From positions 61,939-125,938 of the forward strand of contig JAUCBJ010001992.1 of NCBI GenBank assembly GCA_032718475.1: 64,000 nt of DNA, given 5' to 3'. This DNA is from Nemertoderma westbladi. Lineage: Eukaryota; Xenacoelomorpha; Nemertodermatida; Nemertodermatidae. Positions 33,111 through 43,300 of this stretch are shown piece by piece. How positions within the stretch are numbered: the first letter of the stretch is position 1; the number at the start of each line of letters is the position of its first letter. A model generated the notes under the pieces. That model was not told the DNA's origin. It saw only the letters and a program-made list of their open reading frames with translations, and ran no database searches. The translations under genes and the position numbers were made by a program.

Positions 33111-33609
33111 TGTTAATGAGGGACACAACTATTAATGAGGTACACACATTAATGAGGGACACAAACATTAATGGGGGACACCTTAATAGTTAATAGACAC
33201 CTTAATAATTTGTCTATGTCTAGGGGCCACACATAAGCTTAATCCGGCTCTGCGGGACACCTTAATAGGGGTCAATGCTTCCCAATGAATTATTAATAAG
33301 GGCGATGGTGATGTTTGGCCGTCAGACATTATTAGATATTGATTAGCTGAAAAACTACTACCGTGGGAACGTGACCTCTCTGGTAGAGCGGCTCTGTAGA
33401 CAATTGTATGGTAGGATTACTGTCCTGTTCCCTGATTGGCTTATCCATCCCAACCTCCCTTACAAACAAGAATCACTGTTCTGCCTAGCTGGCGGTTGTT
33501 TGTACTGCATCAATGCGTACTCTATTTAAGGCCTTGCAAGCTTGCTGCCTTCCTAATTTATGGAGGCTGAACTGTTCAGTATAATTTCTTATTTAATTTC
33601 TTATTAAAC

Positions 33610-33792
33610 ATGGATGACAGTGATGACTTTGTAAAGGTTCCATTTACGGGATTCGTTATTCCGAGTCCAACCAATGATACAGCCATTGTTGAGCCGCTTG
33701 AACTCACTACCTAAACATCGTGCACCCCGAGTCCGGAGAAGAAAAAAACCAGGAAAGTCAGCAAGCCAAGAAAAGTTACTAAAGAACAATAA
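33610..33792 (+). pseudogene. Small ORF in the foldback element core, interrupted by one stop
   Basis: ATG at 33610 opens 34 codons (MDDSDDFVKVPFTGFVIPSP, then an acidic end) to TAA at 33712. The same frame continues 25 codons with a lysine/arginine-rich tail (PSPEKKKTRKVSKPRK) to TAA at 33790, where AATAAA overlaps (33788-33793). A TATA-like TCTATTTAAGG lies about 90 bases upstream. It looks like a miniature transcription unit: acidic head, basic tail, one premature stop. Family not recognised. Either a captured host exon or a decayed element gene. Confidence 0.4.
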
Positions 33793-33879
33793 ACATTGCA
33801 CTAATTAATAATTGTAACTAGATGAGGGTCTGGGTCTTTATTGCATATGCGTTTTATAAATTGTTCATTAAAACTTACT

Positions 33880-34710
33880 AATTAACTTGAATCCGCGTTT
33901 TACACCCCTTCCCGGATCCAATAAAACTTGGTAATTAACATAAATCCGTGTTTTACACTCCATTCCGGATCCAATAAAACTTGGTAATTAACGTAAATCC
34001 GTGTTTTACACTCCATTCCGGATCCAATAAAACTTGATAATTAACGTAAATCCGTGTTTTACACTCCATTCCGGATCCAATAAAACTTGATAATTAACGT
34101 AAATCCGTGTTTTACACTCCATTCCGGATCCAATAAAACTTAGTAATTAACGCAAATCCGCGTTTTACACCCCTTCCCGGATCCAATAAAACATGGTAAT
34201 TAACTTGAATCCGCGTTTTACACTCCATTCCGGATCCAATAAAACTTGATAATTAACGTAAATCCGTGTTTTACACTCCATTCCGGATCCAATAAAACTT
34301 AGTAATTAACGTAAATCCGTGTTTTACACTCCATTCCGGATCCAATAAAACTTGATAATTAACGTAAATCCGTGTTTTACACTCCATTCCGGATCCAATA
34401 AAACTTAGTAATTAACGTAAATCCGCGTTTTACACCCCTTCCCGGATCCAATAAAACTTGGTAATTAACTAGAATCCGCGTTTTACACCCCTTCCCGGAT
34501 CCAATAAAACATGGTAATTAACTTGAATCCGCGTTTTACACCCCTTCCCGGATTTAATAAAACTTTGTAATAAACCTGAATCCGTATTTTACACCCAATC
34601 CCGGATTCAGTAGAAATATGAATCCGCGTTTTACACTCCGTTCAGGATTTAGCCTAAAACATGAATCCGCGCTTTACACTCCGTTCCGGATCTGAAAAAA
34701 AGGCCAATCC
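33880..34710 (-). repeat. Right-arm 53-bp tandem array of the foldback element
   Basis: Same unit as the left arm in reverse orientation (CACTCCATTCCGGATCCAAT and so on), spacing 53 bases between GGATCC sites (33914, 33967). About 14 copies, with TACACCCCTTCCCGGATCC variants at both edges and in the middle. Confidence 0.93.
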
Positions 34711-34862
34711 GCATTTTACACTCGGTTACGGATTCGGTAAATTTAGCAGTGCACGGATCCGCAGATTACACCCTAAAAATGTAAATTCAGTCGACTTCCA
34801 TAGGGACAATGTTAAATGATAGAATCCGGATCCTGATCCGGATCCGCGTTTTACTCTGACCC

Positions 34863-34871
34863 TGAATCCAA
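34863..34871 (+). repeat. Right 9-bp target-site duplication
   Basis: TGAATCCAA, identical to 32203-32211. Confidence 0.85.
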
Positions 34872-35423
34872 CGGTATTTTCCTCATATCGCGAGAGCCAG
34901 TAGTTTAGGAGGAGATGGAGGAACAAACAAACATACAAACAAACATACATACACAATTTGAGCTTTAGATATAGTTACTTATCACATTAATCTTATTGTT
35001 GTAATATTATTACGGTTTTGTTCAGAAATAGAAAAAGACCTAACTCCAATTAATTTAATTAATCTTATTTTTATTAACCAAATTCTAAATACTAATACTA
35101 AATTTTATTTAGATATTGAATGTTTTGCAAAATTTAAATTTATTATAACAAGTGGTAGGTAAGTTGTTTAAAATATTAATCGCATGATTGATTACTATAC
35201 TACGACATGTTATTGAGGTCATGGTAACACCACCCCCCCCCCCCCCCGGACCTCCACACCTAGAATTTATTAACATTTATTAAATGTCATTGCTTTTTTA
35301 TTAGAAATTAATTTTGAAATAAAATAAAACGATTCGATTTATCGTACCTTCGCCAATCACCCCAATTAATATATATATTCTACGAAGCTAAAATGATCCA
35401 GTTTATAATTAGTATTCATTTAT
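34872..35423. other. AT-rich spacer with a poly(C) tract
   Basis: A run of about 16 C lies near 35232-35247. Tandem ACAAACATAC words near 34921-34950. No gene. Confidence 0.45.
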
Positions 35424-36389
35424 TTATTTAACTTGGGATTTTTTATCTTTCATGAACGATGTGAGTTGCCTCATCTCGTCGTAATTCGAAAACCCAGAAA
35501 CATTTTCTATGAGTTCCTTCCAAATGTTATCCATAACCTCCAAACACTGCTGCGGTACATTCAATCTCCCTTGACCTACTCTTCCACCCCCTTTGCGTAC
35601 TTTGGGTCGCTTTGGTGCGGCGTTTTCCTCAAAGTTTTCACTTTCCTTCCGTAAGCTACCCTGCCAAGGTCGTTGAGATTTATTTAGGTCGAATAGATCG
35701 GCTCTGGTTGACATGTAATCGAACGACGACCTTTCCAACACCAATTCTTCTAACTCCGGTGTCAATTCAATATCCATAAAACCAGCTATCTCAGAAACAC
35801 ACAACTTAAGATCTTCCTTTAAATCCTCGAAGTATAACCACAATACGCTTGTGTCGTTGCGGTGCGGTAACCATGACGCTAAATTAGACCAGTAATGGAA
35901 TATACCGGGCTCAGTGTACCGCCTTACGGCTTCGTCGAAAAACAACTGGAAGTCAGCGGATTCTGTTTGGAGACCCAACGTGTAGTTCATATGGTGGAAA
36001 GTCGAGTACAAAGTGTCTGCGGGGGTTCGTGTTACATAAATATATCGCGCTCCTTTGGGGATCCATTCGTAATTGTCATGGGATTTGTAGCATCTAGGGC
36101 GCCACTTTTGGGTTGTGTAGTCGATCTGCTGCAGATAGTCTGCGTTCAACCACGGCGGGGGGACGTAGGCCACGACGATATCGATTTCGGAGAATTCCTC
36201 GTCGCCTCCGGTACGGAGTTGGTGGACAATCTGTTGGATCCAAGTTGTTCCCGATTTACCGCTCGACACTACGAATAGGTCAGTGGGATTGGTGTCGACT
36301 CTAGGGGTTGGCGGCTTCCGCGTTTGGCCCGAGAAGAAAGCCCATCTGTCGGCGTACATTTTCTTTAAATTCGGTTCCGGAATATCCAT
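35424..36389 (-). CDS. Cytosolic-type sulfotransferase (Sulfotransfer_1)
   Basis: 321 residues, single exon, starting MDIPEPNLKK. The frame extends 27 codons further upstream, but an acceptor-like TAAAGCTTCAG lies about 19 bases before the chosen ATG, so the upstream part is likely 5' leader or intron. The family moves a sulfuryl group from PAPS to an alcohol or amine. The 5'-phosphosulfate loop is SGKSGTTW (43-50), the catalytic-type His is H104 in CYKSHDNYEWIP, the 3'-phosphate motif is YVTRTPADTLYSTFHH (118-133), and the C-terminal RKG(G) loop is at 265-268, where typical SULTs have RKGxxGDWK. There is no signal peptide or membrane segment, so it is probably cytosolic. About 20 extra polar residues (SENFEENAAPKRPK, about 250-263) precede the RKG loop. 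Substrate cannot be told. Confidence 0.92.
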   Translation of the reverse strand: MDIPEPNLKKMYADRWAFFSGQTRKPPTPRVDTNPTDLFVVSSGKSGTTWIQQIVHQLRTGGDEEFSEIDIVVAYVPPPWLNADYLQQIDYTTQKWRPRCYKSHDNYEWIPKGARYIYVTRTPADTLYSTFHHMNYTLGLQTESADFQLFFDEAVRRYTEPGIFHYWSNLASWLPHRNDTSVLWLYFEDLKEDLKLCVSEIAGFMDIELTPELEELVLERSSFDYMSTRADLFDLNKSQRPWQGSLRKESENFEENAAPKRPKVRKGGGRVGQGRLNVPQQCLEVMDNIWKELIENVSGFSNYDEMRQLTSFMKDKKSQVK

Positions 36390-38139
36390 AATTGTACAGC
36401 GGTTCTGAAGCTTTACACAATAATAAATATTAGCTGAAATGTAAAAGTATCGATTGAGATTAAGAGCCAAGAGCGCGTGTGAAAAATATACTACAGTATA
36501 ATTTTAAGATCAATAATAAATTAGTTAAGATCAATTTTAAACCAAATAATATTACTTAAAATACAAATAAATTAATTTACTGTGAAGAGAAAAAAAACAC
36601 CGTAAAAGCAATAATATTATAAGATGCAATAAACTGTACAGTAGGGGGGGAGGGTAAGGGGGCATTTATTTGGATTGCGACACAGTAGTGCCTGTAGGAG
36701 CCACACCAACATCAAGGACATATGCCAGTGATGTCACTGTTGACCCGAATATCGACTTATAATAGTTCAAGGGCTGGAAATTATTAATCTTGAAACTGAG
36801 ATTTATATTATAAATTAAAATGAATAAAACCGAATATAAAACCAACAGATAACAAAACCAGGGAGGATTAATTAAGAGTCTCTTAAGTAATGATATTAGA
36901 TACCGGTAGGCAGATAGCTGGATAGAGAATGAATGGATCTATACTGGCCAATCGGCTGGCAGGAACAACTAAACAGCAATAATCAGTGTGTGGTGGGAAT
37001 TTCAATTTGTATTGCTTGTAACATGTGGGACTGGACATACAGACGGATAAATACGTACCGGTACATGTACAGATACCTGGATGTAGGCTATGTCTGTATG
37101 TTGTTGTTGTATGTCTTGATGATAGATGAATGAGTGATCAGAGGTTCAGAGCACTTCACTTTCAATTTGTAGTCTACGGCGGACTTTGACTCTTCCACTG
37201 GCAACTGGACCGGACCGGACTTGTCCATTAGATATTGATAATATAATTTGGATACACAAGCCAAACGTATACAGGACTGTAGGAAACAGCAAATACTGAC
37301 TGACTGAAATATGTCCATAAATGCTGAAATGTCTGAACTGAATACTAGAATGTAGGCTGCCGCCTCCTACCGGCTACCGGTTGCCGGTGCCGGCAGACCA
37401 GTGCGGTGTGCTACTGTCAGACAGTCAGACTGTAGTTAGTTAGTGGATTGTAGGCCATAGGTATACAGGTATAGGCCATTCCTCATTCTTCATTCATAAC
37501 CTATGCCATTCAGCCTGTCAGCCAGTGTGCATCTTCTGATCTTGGCAGTCTGGTGCCTGTCTGTCTGTATTACTGTATTAGTTGTATAGGCTGATAGGCC
37601 TATCAAGTATATCTGTATATCACTGTATCAGTATATGCTCTGATGATTCCAGATTATATCATTTAATAATATTAATTTATTTAATTTAATAAATAACACT
37701 GGCACACTACTTGTGCAGGTACAGCTGGGCATGCAGTACTCCACTACGGACTTTATGTGTCCGGGCAATCAGGTACCGGTACGGGTAGTAGTACACAGAC
37801 GCACACGAGCCGTGCAAGTTAGTTGCTAGGCAGCTAGGCCTGGCACCTGGTAAACTCATTTCTTCTTCTGACTTCAGTTTAGTTGTACCGGTACGCGTAC
37901 GGTAAAAATAGGCCTAATTCACGCATAGGCCGACCGCGTAATTTGGGAATATATTTTCCCAAAACACTTTTCTCACTAACACACTACTGTTGACCGTCTG
38001 ATAAATCACCTAGGCTTAATACTAAATCATACATAGCTCGATTGGCATAACTGCACGGGAGGATTATAGTAAGATAGGATAGGCTAGGGCAGGGCCGCTT
38101 GGCCGAGAAACATACCGGTCCGGTATATCAATATCAACT
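36390..38139. other. Intergenic between the sulfotransferase and codanin-1
   Basis: The two genes diverge from here, so both promoters may lie in this 1.75 kb. ACCGGTAC words recur at about 37370, 37770, 37890 and 38110. No TATA box or other gene is supported. Confidence 0.4.
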
Positions 38140-39359
38140 ATGGAATCTTCTGAACTGGATACTATTGGGTCTCATTTGGGAATTCCGGTTGAATTCTTAA
38201 GACCAATCGACGGTCCCAACGTCGTTCTCTGCGAGTTTGTTCCCGCCTTTATGGAGTTTATCCACAACGAACTGTGCAAAGTTATATCGAATTCAGATGG
38301 CCGCGTTCCAGTTGGAACACCGGCGTCGGTTAAAAAGTTAAAGGAAAAGAGAACAACGCACGGAAGGAAGAGCGAACGACACGTTCCGAAATCCAGAGTT
38401 CAACTGTTCCCGGACCAAGAATTAGCGAAAGAGAAGGGGGGCGGACTGAATGTAAAAGGGAGCGGGGTGAATGCCAAGGGCATCCAGCAGAAACGGTCGG
38501 AAGATACAACAGTCGTTGGGTTGGGGGGGCAGGCGGGCGATCATCGCACAGCGTCGCAGAATATCGGAATTACTGAATCATTTAAAAAATCTTTAGATAT
38601 AAAGTCCACCCAGGAATTCCCGTCGGTTTCCCATGCGAGATCTCCGGGACTGGAGTCCAGTCCGTCTGAGTATCCCAGTAGAACACAGCGGAGCGGCCAG
38701 AAAGGCCGGCGCTCGGGCGGGAAGTCGGGAAAAAAGCGGGCCTCCTTCATCAGTCTGGATGAGTTTAAAAATCGTAGTGAGAATCGGGATCAGCAATCTG
38801 TGATCGCGTTGACGCCTGTTGTTAATTCGATAACTGCTCTCGATAAACGCGTTGATAAACTTGTTAAATCTATCGGGGAAAGGGCCACAGATTCGAGAGG
38901 GTTCACGGCTCAGTCTTCCCTAACTGAGAGGGGCAATGATGATGCTTTTATCAAGTTAACTTCCAGGCTGAGCAATAAAACTGAAGCTGTTCAACCCAGT
39001 AAGGGTACTGCCTCTCGGAGAGTTGCAATAACTTCCGCACCTCGACCCGCCTCTATTCCAATCTCCTCCCCTATAGCCTCCCAGACTGGGGTTCCCTCAC
39101 TCGACGAGAATCGTCCTACGGGAGACCTACAACCTTCTCCCGAATTAGTTACATTTCGCGCTGAACTGGAACTTTTATCGTCGATATATTCTCATATAAT
39201 TCGATTTAATTTGGTTCCTAATGTAACCGAGGAAGTTTTATTTCTAATAGAATTGGTAATATCGACATTGGAGACGCCGCCTAAGGAACTTTCCAGAATT
39301 TTCCCAACTGTCCACAATGTTTTCTTCTTTGTAACAACAATATTGGATAATATTTACAC
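38140..39359 (+). CDS. CDAN1: Codanin-1, exon 1
   Basis: Starts at ATG 38140 (MESSELDTIG) and runs 406 codons plus 2 bases to donor GTGAGT. Codanin-1 (Drosophila discs lost) binds the histone chaperone ASF1 and restrains nuclear delivery of H3-H4; human mutations cause congenital dyserythropoietic anaemia type I. Landmarks in family order: EFVPAFMEFIHNEL (32-45), RVQLFP (86-91), a long basic disordered region with QEFPSV (158-163) like the family's EEFPP motif, SRRVAITSAP (292-301), a candidate for the ASF1-binding B-domain-like peptide, then the first conserved helical part ELELLSSIYSHIIRFNLVPN and VHNVFFFVTTILD. Six exons in this window join in frame to 898 codons; vertebrate proteins have about 1,230, so the 3' exons lie beyond the right edge. 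Identification rests on the whole exon series. Confidence 0.93.
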
Positions 39360-39767
39360 GTGAGTTAATAGCTTATTGCCTAATTTCCTTACTGTATTTA
39401 CAATTAGTTGAATATAGTAGCATAACTTGAGTTAAATTCCTCAAAAATAATTATGTTTAAGGTCAACATCGGTGATCTATAATATTGAATTCTGAATCTT
39501 ATAATTAATTCAGCGATGTATCGACTTATTAATATACCAATCAATGTGAAGATAAAACTATACTGATACAATTTATGAGAATCCTTATAGCTGTAACGTT
39601 TGTGAATCTCCTTTATAATGTATTAATTATTACAGCGAAGTGATGAAAGTCAACCCACTACTAATAAGCCTCACCGAATGGGCGCCAACATTATTAGTAG
39701 CTGTAAAATAAAGGTTTATATTTATCGTGTTTATCGTTTCATTTAATTTCTTCTCTATTACTTTCAG

Positions 39768-39980
39768 CCACTTATTGCTGTTGCACCCGAGTATCATCAG
39801 CAGCCTAACGACCCAACCATATCTGAGTCGGTTTAACCCAAATCTCATTATTAAACTCACCGACCACCTGTACCAACAAGACGTTCTCGATTCTACAGAC
39901 TTATTCGGCGAAATTAATGTTTCCTTGGCCGAAAGCGTTCCGTTTTTGGAGGACGAGAACAGCAGGTTAGATAAGATTTT
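39768..39980 (+). CDS. CDAN1: Codanin-1, exon 2
   Basis: 213 bases, acceptor TTACTTTCAG and donor GTGAGT. It completes codon 407 (ACC) and reads HLLLLHPSIISSLTTQPYL then a segment ending ESVPFLEDENSR, matching the family's stretch from L-A-E-N-x-R-L-L to V-x-F-x-x-E-x-D-N-R. Ends in phase 2. The following intron (39981-45607) is nearly filled by a 26-bp minisatellite. Confidence 0.9.
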
Positions 39981-40324
39981 GTGAGTTACCCTTCCGCCCT
40001 CAATTTACCTCCTCATGGCCTCCCATTTGTCAATACCATCATCTGCTGCCACTGTACTCAACCCTACAGTACTTGGCCGCCTTTAACCACTCGCTACATG
40101 AATTGGTAGTGTGTATTAACCATTAACCATCACGGCCACAATGATTAATCATACACTCTAGCTATTAATTTGGGTAGGACAGTTACACCCATAGAGTGTA
40201 GCCCTATCACTGTAGCGAGTGGCTAAAGACGCCCAAGTACAATAATAGGATTGAGTACAGTGCAGTGCCCAACAAAAGTTATAATTCATTTATTTTAACC
40301 GAAATAAATCAACCTCCATTTATT
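39981..40324 (+). other. Start of codanin-1 intron 2
   Basis: Includes an imperfect inverted repeat: ATCACTGTAGCGAGTGGCTA-type sequence near 40205 against TTAACCACTCGCTACATGAA near 40083, with CTCAACCCTACAGTACTTGG opposite CCAAGTACAATAATAGGATT. Looks like a degenerate foldback of about 220 bases (40040-40262). No coding sequence. Confidence 0.5.
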
Positions 40325-43300
40325 TTAGGAGCTGTATTTGCTTGATGGTGTGTAGGTGTATGTGCTTGATGGTGTGTGTAGGTGTATGTGCTTGATGGTG
40401 TGTGTAGCTGTATGTGCTTGATGGTGTGTGTAGGTGTATTTGCTTGATGGTGTGTGTAGGTGTATTTGCTTGATGGTGTGTAGCTGTATGTGCTTGATGG
40501 TGTGTGTAGCTGTATGTGCTTGATGGTGTGTGTAACTGGATTTGCTTGATGGTGTGTGTAGGTGTATGTGCTTGATGGTGTGTGTAGGTGTATGTGCTTG
40601 ATGGTGTGTGTAGCTGTATGTGCTTGATGGTGTGTGTAACTGTATGTGCTTGATGGTGTGTGTAACTGGATTTGCTTGATGGTGTGTGTAGGTGTATGTG
40701 CTTGATGGTGTGTGTAGGTGTATGTGCTTGATGGTGTATGTAGGTGTATGTGCTTGATGGGGTGTGTAGGTGTATGTGCTTGATGGGGTGTGTAGGTGTA
40801 TGTGCTTGATGGTGTGTGTAGGTGTATGTGCTTGATGGTGTATGTAGGTGTATGTGCTTGATGGTGTGTGTAGGTGTATGTGCTTGATGGTGTGTGTAGC
40901 TGTATGTGCTTGATGGTGTGTGTAACTGTATGTGCTTGATGGTGTGTGTAACTGGATTTGCTTGATGGTGTGTGTGGGTGTATGTGCTTGATGGGGTGTG
41001 TAGGTGTATTTGTTTGATGGTGTGTGTAGGTGTATGTGCTTGATGGGGTGTGTGGGTGTATGTGCTTGATGGTGTGTATAGGTGTATGTGTTTGATGGTG
41101 TGTGTAGGTGTATGTGCTTGATGGGGTGTGTAGGTGTATGTGCTTGATGGGGTGTGTGGGTGTATGTGCTTGATGGTGTGTATAGGTGTATGTGTTTGAT
41201 GGTGTGTGTAGGTGTATGTGCTTGATGGTGTGTGTAGCTGTATGTGCTTGATGGTGTGTGTAACTGTATGTGCTTGATGGTGTGTGTAACTGGATTTGCT
41301 TGATGGTGTGTGTGGGTGTATGTGCTTGATGGGGTGTGTAGGTGTATGTGCTTGATGGGGTGTGTAGGTGTATTTGTTTGATGGTGTGTGTAGGTGTATG
41401 TGCTTGATGGGGTGTGTGGGTGTATGTGCTTGATGGTGTATGTAGGTGTATGTGCTTGATGGTGTGTGTAGGTGTATGTGCTTGATGGTGTGTGTAGCTG
41501 TATGTGCTTGATGGTGTGTGTAACTGTATGTGCTTGATGGTGTGTGTAACTGGATTTGCTTGATGGTGTGTGTGGGTGTATGTGCTTGATGGGGTGTGTA
41601 GGTGTATTTGTTTGATGGTGTGTGTAGGTGTATGTGCTTGATGGTGTGTGTGGGTGTATGTGCTTGATGGGGTGTGTAGGTGTATGTGCTTGATGGTGTA
41701 TGTAGGTGTATGTGCTTGATGGGGTGTGTAGGTGTATGTGCTTGATGGTGTGTGTAGCTGTATGTGCTTGATGGTGTGTGTAACTGTATGTGCTTGATGG
41801 TGTGTGTAACTGGATTTGCTTGATGGTGTGTGTGGGTGTATTTGTTTGATGGTGTGTGTAGGTGTATGTGCTTGATGGGGTGTGTAGGTGTATGTGCTTG
41901 ATGGTGTGTGTAGGTGTATGTGCTTGATGGTGTATGTAGGTGTATGTGCTTGATGGTGTGTGTAGGTGTATGTGCTTGATGGTGTGTGTAGCTGTATGTG
42001 CTTGATGGTGTGTGTAACTGTATGTGCTTGATGGTGTGTGTAACTGGATTTGCTTGATGGTGTGTGTAACTGTATGTGCTTGATGGTGTGTGTAACTGGA
42101 TTTGCTTGATGGTGTGTGTGGGTGTATGTGCTTGATGGGGTGTGTAGGTGTATTTGTTTGATGGTGTGTGTAGGTGTATGTGCTTGATGGGGTGTGTGGG
42201 TGTATGTGCTTGATGGTGTGTATAGGTGTATGTGTTTGATGGTGTGTGTAGGTGTATGTGCTTGATGGTGTATGTAGGTGTATGTGCTTGATGGTGTGTG
42301 TAGGTGTATGTGCTTGATGGTGTGTGTAGCTGTATGTGCTTGATGGTGTGTGTAACTGTATGTGCTTGATGGTGTGTGTAACTGGATTTGCTTGATGGTG
42401 TGTGTGGGTGTATGTGCTTGATGGGGTGTGTAGGTGTATTTGTTTGATGGTGTGTGTAGGTGTATGTGCTTGATGGTGTGTGTAGGTGTATGTGCTTGAT
42501 GGTGTATGTAGGTGTATGTGCTTGATGGGGTGTGTAGGTGTATGTGCTTGATGGGGTGTGTAGGTGTATGTGCTTGATGGTGTGTGTAGGTGTATGTGCT
42601 TGATGGTGTATGTAGGTGTATGTGCTTGATGGTGTGTGTAGGTGTATGTGCTTGATGGTGTGTGTAGCTGTATGTGCTTGATGGTGTGTGTAACTGTATG
42701 TGCTTGATGGTGTGTGTAACTGGATTTGCTTGATGGTGTGTGTGGGTGTATGTGCTTGATGGGGTGTGTAGGTGTATGTGCTTGATGGGGTGTGTAGGTG
42801 TATGTGCTTGATGGTGTGTGTAGGTGTATGTGCTTGATGGTGTATGTAGGTGTATGTGCTTGATGGTGTGTGTAGGTGTATGTGCTTGATGGTGTGTGTA
42901 GCTGTATGTGCTTGATGGTGTGTGTAACTGTATGTGCTTGATGGTGTGTGTAACTGGATTTGCTTGATGGTGTGTGTAGCTGTATGTGCTTGATGGTGTG
43001 TGTAACTGTATGTGCTTGATGGTGTGTGTAACTGGATTTGCTTGATGGTGTGTGTAGGTGTATGTGCTTGATGGTGTATGTAGGTGTATGTGCTTGATGG
43101 GGTGTGTAGGTGTATGTGCTTGATGGGGTGTGTAGGTGTATGTGCTTGATGGTGTGTGTAGGTGTATGTGCTTGATGGTGTATGTAGCTGCATGTGCTTG
43201 ATGGTGTGTGTAGCTGTATGTGCTTGATGGTGTGTGTAACTGTATGTGCTTGATGGTGTGTGTAACTGGATTTGCTTGATGGTGTGTGTAGGTGTATGTG

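Larger units (their letters stand above)
32212..34862. mobile_element. Foldback-type DNA transposon with 9-bp target duplication
   Basis: 2,651 bases bounded by a perfect 9-bp direct repeat (TGAATCCAA). Inverted ends start GGGTAGGTGTAAAACGCGGA (left) and, read inward from the right, GGGTCAGAGTAAAACGCGGA. Both run into GATCCGG-rich subterminal sequence and then into arrays of a roughly 53-bp unit in opposite orientations (about 32380-33110 and 33880-34700), around a unique core of about 770 bases. Long TIRs built of tandem repeats are the hallmark of Foldback/Galileo-like elements; a 9-bp duplication fits Mutator-like transposases better than P-type (7-8). No transposase, so non-autonomous. 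The superfamily is inference; the boundary and duplication are seen directly. Confidence 0.88.

Noticed and set aside
33370-33440. tRNA-like sequence (GGTAGAGCGGCTC)
   Set aside because: Resembles an A box, but no B box (GGTTCGANTCC) and no acceptor stem follow.
36390-36470. 27 extra N-terminal codons on the sulfotransferase
   Set aside because: They are AT-rich and unlike family N-termini, and an acceptor-like TTCAG lies between them and the MDIPEP start. They are probably leader or intron, though this is not proven.
38541-38796. Minus-strand frames opposite codanin-1 exon 1
   Set aside because: Antisense shadows of the coding frame with no motif.
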